64,000 nt of DNA, taken from the NCBI RefSeq assembly GCF_023573145.1, contig NZ_CP097636.1:1054001-1118000 (forward strand). Direction: 5' to 3'. Positions 56,196 to 64,000 of the stretch are shown here, one piece after another. The position numbers and the translations under genes were made by a program. Source of the DNA: Aquincola tertiaricarbonis. GTDB lineage: Bacteria > Pseudomonadota > Gammaproteobacteria > Burkholderiales > Burkholderiaceae_C. The notes beneath the pieces are model-generated. The model ran no database searches, was not told the origin of the DNA, and saw only the letters and a program-made list of their open reading frames with translations. The stretch's first letter is position 1; every line of letters starts with the position of its first letter.

Positions 56196-57557
56196 TTACC
56201 GCGGCCGGCTGGCCCGCTCGGGGGCGTAGCGGTCGGCCTGTACATCGGGGGTCACCGCGTGGGTGAACACCTCGTCGGTGATGGGCAGCAGGTCGGCGTT
56301 CCAGCGCGCCCACTGCGCTTTCAGCCGCTCGAACACCGCCGGCTCGCGCTGGCGCAGGTTGGCGCGCTCGCGGGTGTCCACGGCCACGTTGAACAGGAAC
56401 TCGTTGTCGTTGATCTTCAGGTACTTGTGGTCGCCCTCGCGCACGGCGCGCTGGGCATTGGCCTTGTAGCGCCAGTACAGGGTGCGGGCATGCACCGCGC
56501 GTTCACCGCGCAGCACCGGCAGGATGTCTTCGCCATCGCTGGGGTGGTCGGGGTGCGGGGTGGTGCCCGCGGCGGCCAGCAGCGTGGGCAGCCAGTCCAT
56601 CGTGATGGTGACCTGATGGCTGACCTGCGGCTGGAGCACCGCGGGCCAGCGCAGCAGCGTGGGCACACGCAGGCCGCCTTCCAGCAGCTCGGTCTTCTGC
56701 CCCGTGAACGGCCAGGTCTTGCTGAAGCGCTCACCGCCGTTGTCACTGGTGAAGACGACGATGGTGTTGTCGGCCAGGCCCTGGGCCTGCAGCGTGGCCA
56801 GCACCTGGCCCACGGCCGCGTCCAGCGACTGCACCATGCGGCCGTAGGTGGCCAGGCTGCCGCCGTCGTAGTGGTACAGGTCGGTGAGCTGGCGCGAGAC
56901 GGCCTCGTCCTCCGGCCCCACCCAGGGCCAGTGCGGCGCGGTGAAATGCAGCGACAGGAAAAACGGCTGCTGCGCATGCTGCCGACGCAGCCAGGCACTG
57001 GCTTCATCGGCCAGCACCTGGGTGTAGTAGCCGCTGCGTTGCACCGGCACCGGCGGTCCTTCGCCTTCGCCTTGCCACAGGTCGGGGGCCACGTCCACGC
57101 CCGCGCGCGGCTGGTGGGTGAAGTAGTCGATCACGCCCGCGTAGTTGCCGAAGAACTGCTGGTAGCCGCTTTTCAGCGGCCCGAAGCGTGGGCCGCTGCC
57201 CAGGTGCCACTTGCCGATCAGCGCGGTGCGGTAGCCGGCCTCCACCAGGCGTGAGGGCAGCGTGGGATGCTCGGGCGGCAGCCCATGCAGGTGGGCGGTG
57301 CGGGCGATTGGCTCTTCCAGGCCGCCGCGCAGGCGGTACTGGTAGCGCCCGGTCATCAGCGCGAAGCGGGTGGCCGAGCACACGGCCGAGTTGGCATAGG
57401 CCTGGGTGAAGCGCACGCCCTCGGCCGCCAGCGCATCGAGGTGGGGCGTCGCGTAGTCGGTCTGGCCGTACACGCCCAGGTCGGCCCAGCCCAGGTCGTC
57501 GGCCAGGATGAAGACGATGTTGGGCCGCGTGCCGGCCGTCGGCGTGGCGCTGCTCAT
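56196..57557 (-). CDS. Sulfatase (type I, formylglycine-dependent)
   Basis: A 453-residue enzyme of the alkaline-phosphatase fold. NIVFILADDLGWADLGVYGQ is the metal-binding N-terminus (Asp-Asp ligands), NSAVCSATRFALMTGRYQYR holds the motif C-S-A-T-R (Cys about residue 60) in place of the more common C-x-P-x-R; Ala in the third place is an accepted variant, so conversion to formylglycine is still plausible. TALIGKWHLGSGP and VVFTSDNGGERFSKTWPFTG complete the site. It has no signal peptide, so it is likely cytoplasmic. It overlaps the upstream binding-protein gene (ATGA). Confidence 0.92.
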   Translation of the reverse strand: MSSATPTAGTRPNIVFILADDLGWADLGVYGQTDYATPHLDALAAEGVRFTQAYANSAVCSATRFALMTGRYQYRLRGGLEEPIARTAHLHGLPPEHPTLPSRLVEAGYRTALIGKWHLGSGPRFGPLKSGYQQFFGNYAGVIDYFTHQPRAGVDVAPDLWQGEGEGPPVPVQRSGYYTQVLADEASAWLRRQHAQQPFFLSLHFTAPHWPWVGPEDEAVSRQLTDLYHYDGGSLATYGRMVQSLDAAVGQVLATLQAQGLADNTIVVFTSDNGGERFSKTWPFTGQKTELLEGGLRVPTLLRWPAVLQPQVSHQVTITMDWLPTLLAAAGTTPHPDHPSDGEDILPVLRGERAVHARTLYWRYKANAQRAVREGDHKYLKINDNEFLFNVAVDTRERANLRQREPAVFERLKAQWARWNADLLPITDEVFTHAVTPDVQADRYAPERASRPR

Positions 57558-58630
57558 CGGCGGGCCTTGCCGTTGGCGTCCAGCTCGGGCCAGAACTTGT
57601 CCAGCTTCAGCTGGCGCACCGCCTCGGCCACGAACTGCGGCGCCACCCAGGCGTCCACGTCCACCGAGGTCTTGATGAGGCCGAGCTTCAGCGCATCGGC
57701 CGCCACGCCCTTGTAGGCCACCAGCGCCGCCTCGTCGATCAGCGGCGAGTGGCGCAAGCGCAGGTCCTCACCTTCGAACTCGCTGGTGAACACGGCCGGC
57801 CCCTGGCCGCTGGCCTCACCCCACAGCGCCAGCAGCGGCTGGCGGTTGGCCTCGTCGCTGGCCCAGGCCGAAGCCCGCACCAGCTGCTTGACCAGGCGCG
57901 TGGTCACTTCGGGGTACTTGCGGATGAAGTCGTCGGTGGCCAGCGTGGCCGCATGGATGGTGAAGGCGGGGCCCTTGCCCTTGGTGTTGAAGGGCAGGCC
58001 CACACCCTTGGCCTGCAGCTGGTGCAGGTCGGCGCCGCCGAAGGTGGCGTCCACGTCCTTGTTCAGCACGGCGGCCTTGGCGGTGGGCCAGTCCATGTTC
58101 ACCAGCCGCAGGTCCTTCTCGGTGAGCCCGGCCTCGGCCAGCAGGTTGTCGAATGGGCGCTGGTAGGCCGTGCCCTTGAGCACGGCCACCTTGCGGCCCT
58201 TCAGGTCGGCGAACCTGTTCAGCGTGAGGCCCGGCGCCGTGGCCAGATAGCTGTTGCTGCCGCGGCCGGTGACGGCGATCAGGCGCGTCGGCAGCCCGCG
58301 GGAGCGGCCGATCACCGACGCCAGGTCGCCCAGGAACACCACGTCCAGCTGCTTGGCGGCCAGGGCCTCGTTGACGGCCGGACCGGCCCCCCGGAAGAAG
58401 GTCCACTCGACCTGGATGTTGTCCTTCCTGAACTCTTCTTCCAGCCAGCCCCTGGCCCGCACCACCGACAACGGGTTGGCGCCTGAGAAGCCCTTGTCGC
58501 CGGTGCCGAGTTCGGGCGAGCCGATGCGGATGACGGTGGGCTGGTCGGCCGCGGCGGCGGCCTGGCTGAAGGGCAGGCTGGCCAGCAGGGCCAGCGCAAG
58601 AACGGAGAGTCGGCGCTTGATCAGGATCAT
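57554..58630 (-). CDS. ABC-type solute-binding protein, sulfonate/sulfate-ester type
   Basis: A 358-residue exported binding protein from ATG 58630 (MILIKRRLSVLALALLASLP, signal cleavage near AAAA/DQ). It resembles the SsuA/TauA/nitrate group: TVIRIGSPELGTGDKGF..., WLEEEFRKDNIQVEWTFFRG, then KQLDVVFLGDLASVIGRSRG, LKGRKVAVLKGTAYQRPFDN and FTIHAATLATDDFIRKYPEV. No permease or ATPase gene is adjacent. Its overlap with the sulfatase gene suggests import of a sulfate ester that is then cleaved in the cytoplasm for sulfur. Confidence 0.88.
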   Translation of the reverse strand: MILIKRRLSVLALALLASLPFSQAAAAADQPTVIRIGSPELGTGDKGFSGANPLSVVRARGWLEEEFRKDNIQVEWTFFRGAGPAVNEALAAKQLDVVFLGDLASVIGRSRGLPTRLIAVTGRGSNSYLATAPGLTLNRFADLKGRKVAVLKGTAYQRPFDNLLAEAGLTEKDLRLVNMDWPTAKAAVLNKDVDATFGGADLHQLQAKGVGLPFNTKGKGPAFTIHAATLATDDFIRKYPEVTTRLVKQLVRASAWASDEANRQPLLALWGEASGQGPAVFTSEFEGEDLRLRHSPLIDEAALVAYKGVAADALKLGLIKTSVDVDAWVAPQFVAEAVRQLKLDKFWPELDANGKARR

Positions 58631-58767
58631 GGATTGGGCGGCAGGAGGCTGGCGGCATGCCAGCGGCGGGCCCGATGCTAGGCAGCAGCCCCGGCGCTGC
58701 CAACGAAGCAGCGCGAGCAAGCAAAGTCACTGGCCGCCTAAGGGCGTGGCTCGGCCCGCGCCCTGCG

Positions 58768-59448
58768 TCAACGCGCCGTCAGCAGCAGCCGCCGTAGCTT
58801 CAGAAAGGCCAGCGCCGCCATCGTGGCGTCGTTCACCGCGTCATGCGCTTGGCGGGTGGGCAGTTGCAGGTCGGCCATCAGCGTGGCCAGGCGCAGGTCG
58901 ATGGTGGCGCCGTGCTGGTAGGGCGGCAGCTGGCGCTGCTTCCAGTCGTGGTACAGCGCGCTAATCTCGATGCAGGGCTGCGGCAGGCGCACGCCCAGCA
59001 TCGGAAACAGCGCGCGGTTGATCAGCGCGACGTCGAACTCCAGGTAGTAGCCCACCAGCGGCCGCGGGCCGATGAAGTGCAGCAGCCGGTGCATCGCTTC
59101 GTCGATGGGCAGGCCGCGGGCCACGTCGCGCTCGCGCAGGCCGTGCACCTTCACCGCCTCGGCCGAGATGGCACGCGCCGGACGCACCAGCAGGTTCAGC
59201 CGCTGGCTGGTGAGCACCCGCTGGCCCTGGATGCGCACCGCGCCGATGGCGATGATCTCGTCCTTGTGCGGGTTGAGGCCGGTGGTCTCGCAGTCCACCG
59301 ACACCCATTCGTCCGGCGGGGGCGGGTCGTACAGGAAGCGGTAGCGCTGGTCACCCAGGTGGTACAGCATCCAGGCGCGCACCAGCGCGTGCCAGGGCGC
59401 CTGCCAGGGTGGTGGGGCGACCTGCAGCGCGGCGCGGGTGGATCGCAT
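58768..59448 (-). CDS. DnaQ-like 3'-5' exonuclease
   Basis: A 226-residue exonuclease. Motif Exo I is WVSVDCETTGLNPHKDEIIA (the DCE acidic pair, near residue 50), Exo II GYYLEFDVALINRALF near 135, and Exo III in RQAHDAVNDATMAALAFLKL with the H-x-x-x-x-D pair (DEDDh type). It is shorter than a polymerase epsilon and lacks a clamp-binding C-terminus visible here, so its partner is unknown. It follows the CNMP/DUF294 protein gene by eight bases on the same strand, a common pairing. Confidence 0.92.
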   Translation of the reverse strand: MRSTRAALQVAPPPWQAPWHALVRAWMLYHLGDQRYRFLYDPPPPDEWVSVDCETTGLNPHKDEIIAIGAVRIQGQRVLTSQRLNLLVRPARAISAEAVKVHGLRERDVARGLPIDEAMHRLLHFIGPRPLVGYYLEFDVALINRALFPMLGVRLPQPCIEISALYHDWKQRQLPPYQHGATIDLRLATLMADLQLPTRQAHDAVNDATMAALAFLKLRRLLLTAR

Positions 59449-59451
59449 GAG

Positions 59452-59465
59452 CTTGTCTAGACAAG
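59452..59465. repeat. 14-base perfect palindrome with central CTAG
   Basis: CTTGTCTAGACAAG lies across the junction of the DUF294 and exonuclease genes; the CTA of the palindrome is the stop codon of the former gene (minus strand). CTAG tetranucleotides are rare in most bacteria. It may be a protein-binding site or chance. Confidence 0.35.
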
Positions 59466-61307
59466 ATCGAGCCGGAAGCGCTGGTCGAGCAGCGCCTTGA
59501 AGCGGCGCACCACCTCCAGCGTGTCCTTCAGCAGGTCTCGGTCCAGCGTGCTCAGCCTGCTCACCGCGATGCCTTGTGCCGGCTGCCCCAGCCGGCGCGC
59601 TTCCAGCCCTGCGCGCAGCCGCAGCGTCATGAAGAAGTGCAGGCTGTCCACCAGCGCATCGGCCAGCTCGGCCGGCAGCCGGTGTTCGGCGGCCAGCGCC
59701 TCGATGCGCTCGGCCGTGCCGGTGGCGCCGATGCGGTGGGCCAGCGCCAGCGCCCGCACCCCATGCACGATGGGAAAGAGCCCGGCCTTCTTGATGTCCA
59801 GCCGCTCGGCATCATCCGCGCGGGTGAGCAGCCGCGTCCACCAGCCGCTGCCGCCGTCGAAGGCATGGATGGCGCCGGCAAAGCGTGCCAGCAGCGCGTC
59901 GTGGTCGGGGGCCGCCTCCAGCAGCGCGGTGCGCACGCCTTGCAGCAGGCGGGCATCGCCGCACACCGCATGCGCGTCCATCAGGATGGCCACGGACATC
60001 AGCTGCTCGGCGGTGGGTGCCAGCAGCCAGCTGCGCACGCGCTGCACCCACTCGCCGGCGCTGGCGCGCCAGGCGGGTTGGTTGACCATGATGCGGCCCG
60101 GGCACTCGGGGTAGCCGAAGCCGGCCAGCGCGGCCGAAAAGCGCTCGCACACCGCCGGCAGGTCGTCGGGCGGCGCATGGCCGTCGGCCAGCACCAGGCC
60201 GTTGTCCTGGTCGGTTTTCAGCAGCTGCTCGCCACGGCCCTCGCTGCCCATCACGAACAGGCAGCTGTGGGCCACGAGGTCGTCTGGTGCCACCAGGCGC
60301 CAGGTGCGCTCGAACAGCTGTGCGTTGAGTGCCTGCACCAGCCGCGCGATCGGGCCCACCGGCGTGCCGCCACCGTGCAGCAGGCCCACCAGCTGCTGGA
60401 TGCGCTCGGCCGGGCCGGCCAGCGCGTGCAGGCCGGTGGCCTCCAGGATCTCGCGGGTGATGAGGTAGGAGTGGTTGGACAGGAAGCTCAGCAGGTCCAC
60501 CTGGTCCAGCGTGCCGTGCACGCGGGGCAGCGCGCCTTCTTCGGCCGGCGCATCGGCTACCACCAGCCGCCGCACGCGGTGGCGGATCATCGTGGCCTGG
60601 GCCTCGAACAGCCAGGCCTGCGGCGCCACCGTCACCAACTGCCAGCTGGCCAGCCGGCCCACCGGCAGCTGCTGCAGCGGCGTGCCCTGCAGGATGGCGC
60701 GCTGCAGCCCGGTGGTGGTGAAGATGCCCAGCCGCGGCGGCGTGTGGGTGTCGTCGCGCACCAGCACATGGTCGGTGCGGTGCTCGGCGAACACTCGCAC
60801 CACGGCCACCACGTCGGTGGCCGCGTCCACCTGCTGCACCGGCCGCACGCCGGCCTGCTGCACCCGTGCCATCGCCAGCGACTGCATCTGCCGCTGGCTG
60901 CCGCGTTCGGCCAGTGCGCTGAGCTTCTGGGACAGGTCGGCGAACAGCAGTGCGCCGAAGGTGGCGTTGCGGCGGATCAGCTCGGTGACGGCTTCGCGCG
61001 CCAGCTGGTAGGCCAGCACCTCCTCGGCCGCGACGAAGCGGCTGCTGGCCTGGCCGGCCACCAGGGCGCGGCCGTCGAAGCAGTCGTCGGGGCCGCAGGT
61101 GTCCACCAGCTCGTCGCCGTTGTACTGGTGTACATGGCCCTTGATCAGCACGAACAGGTGCGCCGGCTGCTCGCCGGGCTGCAGCAGCACGTCGCCCTCG
61201 CGGAAGTAGGCGATGTCCACGTGGTCGCGCACCAGCTGGCGCTCGTCGGCCGTCAGGCAGTCGAACGGTGAGGCGCTGAAGTTGAAGGCGCTGGGCATGG
61301 TGGGCAT
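59457..61307 (-). CDS. cNMP-binding/CBS/DUF294 nucleotidyltransferase-like signalling protein
   Basis: A 616-residue multidomain protein. Residues about 10-130 form a cyclic-nucleotide-binding-like domain (YFREGDVLLQPGEQPAHLFV with a PGE loop). Residues 150-285 are a CBS pair (RTDHVLVRDDTHTPPRLGIF). From about 300 comes DUF294: LFVMGSEGRGEQLLKTDQDN is the GSExGRGEQ nucleotidyltransferase motif with the metal-binding Asp pair, and the C-terminal DUF294_C ends near 610. Such proteins are thought to sense nucleotides and regulate, usually next to an exonuclease gene, as here. The exact output is unknown. Confidence 0.9.
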   Translation of the reverse strand: MPTMPSAFNFSASPFDCLTADERQLVRDHVDIAYFREGDVLLQPGEQPAHLFVLIKGHVHQYNGDELVDTCGPDDCFDGRALVAGQASSRFVAAEEVLAYQLAREAVTELIRRNATFGALLFADLSQKLSALAERGSQRQMQSLAMARVQQAGVRPVQQVDAATDVVAVVRVFAEHRTDHVLVRDDTHTPPRLGIFTTTGLQRAILQGTPLQQLPVGRLASWQLVTVAPQAWLFEAQATMIRHRVRRLVVADAPAEEGALPRVHGTLDQVDLLSFLSNHSYLITREILEATGLHALAGPAERIQQLVGLLHGGGTPVGPIARLVQALNAQLFERTWRLVAPDDLVAHSCLFVMGSEGRGEQLLKTDQDNGLVLADGHAPPDDLPAVCERFSAALAGFGYPECPGRIMVNQPAWRASAGEWVQRVRSWLLAPTAEQLMSVAILMDAHAVCGDARLLQGVRTALLEAAPDHDALLARFAGAIHAFDGGSGWWTRLLTRADDAERLDIKKAGLFPIVHGVRALALAHRIGATGTAERIEALAAEHRLPAELADALVDSLHFFMTLRLRAGLEARRLGQPAQGIAVSRLSTLDRDLLKDTLEVVRRFKALLDQRFRLDLV

Positions 61308-61385
61308 CTCCGTGGCCCATTCTGGGCGGCGGGACTGACGCGCAGCTTGTGCTGGCGCAGACTTCGCCGCCTAAGATCCGCACCC

Positions 61386-62273
61386 ATGCGACCCGGCTTC
61401 AATTACAAGCACCTGCACTACTTCTGGGTGGTGGCCAAGGAAGGCGGCATGGCCAGCGCGGCCGAGCGGCTGGACGTGGCGGTGCAGACCGTCAGCGCCC
61501 AGGTGCGCGAGCTGGAACAGGCGCTGGGCCATGCGCTGCTCAAGCCGGCCGGCCGCGGCCTGGCCCTGACCGAAGCGGGCGAGGCGGCGCTGCGCCAGGC
61601 CGACCAGATCTTCCAGTTGGGTGAGCAGCTGCCCGACGTGGTGCGCGATGCCGCCACCCAACCGGCGCTGCGGCTGGCGGTGGGCATCAGCGACGGCCTG
61701 CCCAAGATGGTGGTGCACCGGCTGATCATGCCGGTGCTGGCCGAGCCGGGGCTGCGGCTGCTGTGCCATGAAGGTGGCTTCGACGAGCTGCTGGCCGAGC
61801 TGGCGCTGCACAAGCTGGACCTGGTGCTGTCGGACCGGCCGGCGCCGGTCAATGCCAACCTCAAGCTCTACAGCCATGCGCTGGGCGGTTCCGAGCTGGG
61901 CTGGTATGCGCCATCCGCGCTGGCGGCCGCGGCGCGCAAGGGCTTTCCGCAGTCGCTGGCGCAGGTGCCGGTGCTGCTGCCCACCGCGCATGCCACGGTG
62001 CGGGTGCAGATCGACACCTGGTTCGCGCGCCATGGCGTGCGGCCCAACGTGGTGGGCGAGTTCGAGGACAGCGCGCTGCTCAAGACCTTCGGCGCCGGCG
62101 GCATGGGCGTGTTCCCGGCCGCGCTGCTGGTGCACGATGATCTACTGGAGCACTACCGCGTCAAGCCGGTGGGCGGTTGCGACGGCGTGCGCGAGCAGTT
62201 CTACGCCATCGGCACCGAGCGGCGGGTGCAGCACCCGTTGATCCGCCGGCTGGTGGAGGCGGCGGAAGGGTGA
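61386..62273 (+). CDS. nhaR: LysR-family regulator, NhaR-like
   Basis: A 295-residue regulator. It begins MRPGFNYKHLHYFWVVAKEG, the signature of NhaR (sodium/proton-antiporter activator), followed by MASAAERLDVAVQTVSAQVRELEQALGHALL, and PAGRGLALTEAGEAALRQAD. The effector domain has LRLAVGISDGLPKMVVHRLI and LHKLDLVLSDRPAPVNANLK, also typical of NhaR. No nhaA gene is next to it, so the target is uncertain. TAAGAT lies nine bases before the ATG, so a short or absent leader is possible here too. Confidence 0.88.
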   Translation: MRPGFNYKHLHYFWVVAKEGGMASAAERLDVAVQTVSAQVRELEQALGHALLKPAGRGLALTEAGEAALRQADQIFQLGEQLPDVVRDAATQPALRLAVGISDGLPKMVVHRLIMPVLAEPGLRLLCHEGGFDELLAELALHKLDLVLSDRPAPVNANLKLYSHALGGSELGWYAPSALAAAARKGFPQSLAQVPVLLPTAHATVRVQIDTWFARHGVRPNVVGEFEDSALLKTFGAGGMGVFPAALLVHDDLLEHYRVKPVGGCDGVREQFYAIGTERRVQHPLIRRLVEAAEG

Positions 62274-62283
62274 GCTTGGCGGC

Positions 62284-62381
62284 CAGGTTCCGCCGGGCCG
62301 CCCCAAGGAACCTGCTCCCCAGGGGCCGAAGGGCCCTCTTGCAAGGGCGGGGGGGGGCGCGAGCGCAGCGAGCTTGGGGGC
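62284..62381 (+). repeat. Dispersed hairpin element, copy D
   Basis: Stem CAGGTTCC/GGAACCTG (62284-62291 and 62307-62314) around the same 15-base loop GCCGGGCCGCCCCAA (62292-62306). The AGGGCCCTCTTGCAAGGG segment and the tail GCGAGCGCAGCGAGCTTGG follow. It lies between convergent nhaR and the ferredoxin reductase gene. Confidence 0.8.
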
Positions 62382-62385
62382 TGAC

Positions 62386-63441
62386 TCAATGCTCGTCGTC
62401 GTGGCCGGGCGTTTCCACGCCCAGCAACTGGTGCAGCCGCGGGCTGGTGGTGGTGTACTGCAGGTGCACCGCCTTGTCGGGGAACACATGCCGCACCGCG
62501 CCGAAGGCGGCCAGCGTGGCCTCGTGAAAGCCGCAGAGGATCAGCTTTTTCTTGCCCGGGTAGGTGACCACGTCGCCCACCGCGAAGATGCCGGGCTCGC
62601 TGGTCTCGAACTTCTCGGTGTCCACCACCAGCTGCTTGCGCTCCAGCGCCAGGCCCCAGTCGGCGATCGGGCCCAGCCGCGGGCTGAGGCCGAAGAACAC
62701 CAGCAGTTCGTCCAGCGGCATCACCCGCGTGACGCCGTCGCCACCCAGCACCTTGATGGCCGTCAGGCGGCCGTCGGTCACCTCGATGCCGCTGACCTGG
62801 CCGGCCGCGAACTGCAGGCGCTGCGCCTCGCACAAGGCGCGCATGCGGTCGATGGCGGCGGGCTCGGCCTGGAAGGCATCGCGCCGGTGCAGCAGGGTGA
62901 CGCTGGCGGCGGCCTGCGGGCCGGTTTCGGCCAGATGGTTGGCCCACTGCAGCGCGCTGTCGCCGCCGCCCACCACCACCACGTGGCGGCCGGCGAAGCG
63001 GGCCGGGTCGTCCACCCGGTAGTGCAGCTGCGTGCCTTCGAACGCGGCCAGGCCTTCCACCCGCAGGGGCTTGGGCTGGAAGGCGCCGACGCCACCGGCG
63101 ATGAACACCGTCTTGGCGATGAACTGCAGCCCGCGGCGGGTGGCCACGTCGAAGCGGCCGTCCGGGCGGCGCTGCAGCAGGCTCACTTCCTGGTCCAGGT
63201 GCAGCGGCGCCTGGAAGGGCGCGATCTGCTGCAGCAGCCGGTCGACCAGCTCGCGCCCGCTGGTCGCGGGCAGGCCGGGGATGTCGTAGATCGGCTTGTC
63301 GGGGTACAGCTCGATGCACTGGCCGCCGGGCTGGGGCAGTGAATCGACCACGTGCGCGCCGATTTCCAGCAGGCCCAGCTCGAACACCTGGAACAGGCCG
63401 ACCGGGCCGGCACCGACGATCAGCGCGTCGGTCTCGATCAT
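62386..63441 (-). CDS. Ferredoxin/flavodoxin-NADP+ reductase, thioredoxin-reductase-like
   Basis: A 351-residue flavoprotein. FAD fold [20 protein letters not shown] (residues 5-24), [20 protein letters not shown] as in the TrxB-like FNR group, NADP fold [19 protein letters not shown] and the closing [20 protein letters not shown] with the FAD-contacting Asp. It lacks the redox CxxC of thioredoxin reductase, so it is a YumC-type ferredoxin-NADP reductase. It lies four bases after fdxA, its likely electron partner, on the same strand. Confidence 0.92.
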   Translation of the reverse strand: MIETDALIVGAGPVGLFQVFELGLLEIGAHVVDSLPQPGGQCIELYPDKPIYDIPGLPATSGRELVDRLLQQIAPFQAPLHLDQEVSLLQRRPDGRFDVATRRGLQFIAKTVFIAGGVGAFQPKPLRVEGLAAFEGTQLHYRVDDPARFAGRHVVVVGGGDSALQWANHLAETGPQAAASVTLLHRRDAFQAEPAAIDRMRALCEAQRLQFAAGQVSGIEVTDGRLTAIKVLGGDGVTRVMPLDELLVFFGLSPRLGPIADWGLALERKQLVVDTEKFETSEPGIFAVGDVVTYPGKKKLILCGFHEATLAAFGAVRHVFPDKAVHLQYTTTSPRLHQLLGVETPGHDDEH

Positions 63442-63445
63442 GGGA

Positions 63446-63769
63446 TCAGCGGATCAGCTCGGGCAGCTTGTCCGAGCGGTCCTTCCACTCGTCGGCGTCG
63501 GGCAGCGAGGCCTTGCGCTTGGTGATGCTGGGCCACTTCTTGGCCAGGTCCGCATTGAGCTGGATGAAGTGCTGCTGGTCGCCCGGCACGTCTTCTTCCG
63601 GCACGATGGCGTTGACCGGGCACTCGGGGATGCACACGGCGCAGTCGATGCACTCGTCGGGGTCGATCGCCAGGAAGTTCGGGCCTTCGCGGAAACAATC
63701 AACGGGGCAGACGTCGACGCAATCGGTGTACTTGCAGCGAATGCATGCTTCGGTGACGACGTGGGTCAT
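63446..63769 (-). CDS. fdxA: Ferredoxin FdxA (7Fe type)
   Basis: A 107-residue iron-sulfur protein. [18 protein letters not shown] holds cysteines of the [3Fe-4S]/[4Fe-4S] pair, and [16 protein letters not shown] completes the second cluster. The C-terminal tail [20 protein letters not shown] is typical of the long FdxA type from Azotobacter and Pseudomonas. It would pass electrons to or from the NADP reductase encoded next door. Minus-strand TAGAATC lies 73 bases upstream. Confidence 0.97.
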   Translation of the reverse strand: MTHVVTEACIRCKYTDCVDVCPVDCFREGPNFLAIDPDECIDCAVCIPECPVNAIVPEEDVPGDQQHFIQLNADLAKKWPSITKRKASLPDADEWKDRSDKLPELIR

Positions 63770-63842
63770 GGGGCTTCAGCCTCTGAAATGTTGAGGGCGG
63801 CAGCGCCGGGTTCATGTGGCGGCCGCTCCATGAGAACTCTCG

Positions 63843-63848
63843 ATTCTA
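63843..63848 (-). promoter_or_regulatory. TAGAATC box upstream of fdxA
   Basis: Minus-strand TTAGAATCG; its TAG is also the stop codon of the gene further upstream. No -35 is visible in the coding end. Confidence 0.4.
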
Positions 63849-64000
63849 AGCCGCGGGGGTGCCTGCGGCGGCGGGGTGGGGCACGGTGGCCGCATGGGGG
63901 CTGCGGCCATCGGCCGCCAGCACCGGCCGCGCGCCGGCCCCCACGGTGACGATGGCCGGCCGGCCGGCATGCAGCATGCTGGCGGCGGCCAGCGTGGCCA
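63846..64000 (-). CDS. C-terminal end of an unidentified gene (partial)
   Basis: The frame is open from the right edge to TAG at 63846-63848, giving about 50 residues: ATLAAASMLHAGRPAIVTVG, then GAGARPVLAADGRSPHAATV and a Pro/Ala-rich end PHPAAAGTPAA. The hydrophobic start, the IVTVG strand and the Ala/Pro tail vaguely recall the C-terminus of SAM-dependent methyltransferases of the SUMT type, but the match is too weak to name. The stop codon lies inside the fdxA promoter box. Confidence 0.5.
   Translation of the reverse strand, partial: ATLAAASMLHAGRPAIVTVGAGARPVLAADGRSPHAATVPHPAAAGTPAA

Noticed and set aside
63846..64000. Naming the right-edge gene as a SUMT/siroheme-type methyltransferase
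   Set aside because: Only about 50 C-terminal residues are present and the resemblance is weak; left unnamed.

Overview
The window is one stretch of a GC-rich (about 70 percent) chromosome. Gene content and order (alaS end, coaBC-dut, an Ala/Pro-rich small lipoprotein, a DUF1302/DUF1329/YCF48/RND block, a PEP-CTERM protein, fdxA with its reductase) suggest a betaproteobacterium of the order Burkholderiales, possibly near the Rubrivivax/Leptothrix/Aquincola group. That placement is inference from familiarity with the families, not from a search. No phage, insertion sequence, CRISPR array or plasmid gene is visible; the window reads as core chromosome with a few accessory clusters.

Layout. 1-6.2 kb: alaS end, coaBC, dut, an SlyD-like isomerase, an L16 arginine hydroxylase-like dioxygenase, a small lipoprotein, a DUF192 protein and icd. 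6.3-15 kb: an envelope cluster (RND/MMPL permease, YCF48-like periplasmic protein, DUF1329, DUF1302 outer-membrane protein) transcribed away from a XylR/DmpR-type sigma-54 activator. Between them lies a clear -24/-12 promoter and a XylR-like half-palindrome. 15-21 kb: nitroreductase, an EIIC-EAL fusion, OmpW, a DsbA-like protein, and an MBL hydrolase divergent from a LysR regulator. 21-33 kb: housekeeping genes (csp, clpSA, mtfA, lpxH, ppiB, ppiA, cysS, an AlkA-type glycosylase, accA, tilS, lysC, tRNA-Ser). 33-40 kb: MBL hydrolase, bamC, dapA, a coupled three-gene cassette (MFS carrier, 42-residue membrane protein, methyltransferase), and parE. 40-47.7 kb: a ribitol-utilisation cluster (ABC importer, ribitol 2-dehydrogenase, ribulokinase, HAD phosphatase) with an AraC regulator. 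47.8-54.4 kb: tRNA-Asn, then two divergent TPP riboswitches, one before a TonB-dependent receptor and one before thiDOSGE. 54-64 kb: TerC, a PEP-CTERM protein, a sulfatase with a solute-binding protein, a DnaQ-like exonuclease with a CNMP/CBS/DUF294 protein, an NhaR-like regulator, and fdxA with a ferredoxin reductase.

How genes work together. The riboswitch pair couples thiamine synthesis to a probable thiamine or precursor outer-membrane importer. The ribitol genes form a complete route from uptake to D-ribulose 5-phosphate. The sigma-54 activator very probably switches on the DUF1302-DUF1329-YCF48-RND operon in response to a small molecule. The longest gene-free stretch, 50102-50510, is occupied by the two riboswitches. 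No other gap exceeds 300 bases.

Signals that ordinary annotation would miss: (a) a dispersed hairpin element, five copies, with a nearly invariant 15-base loop and stems that differ in sequence but keep pairing, four copies lying between convergent genes; (b) a cysS leader with two mutually exclusive hairpins and a ten-codon reading frame overlapping the cysS start; (c) a recurrent TAGAATC box before seven transcription units without a recognisable -35, placed so close to clpS and parE that their mRNAs may be leaderless; (d) a hairpin covering the ribosome-binding site of the EIIC-EAL gene.
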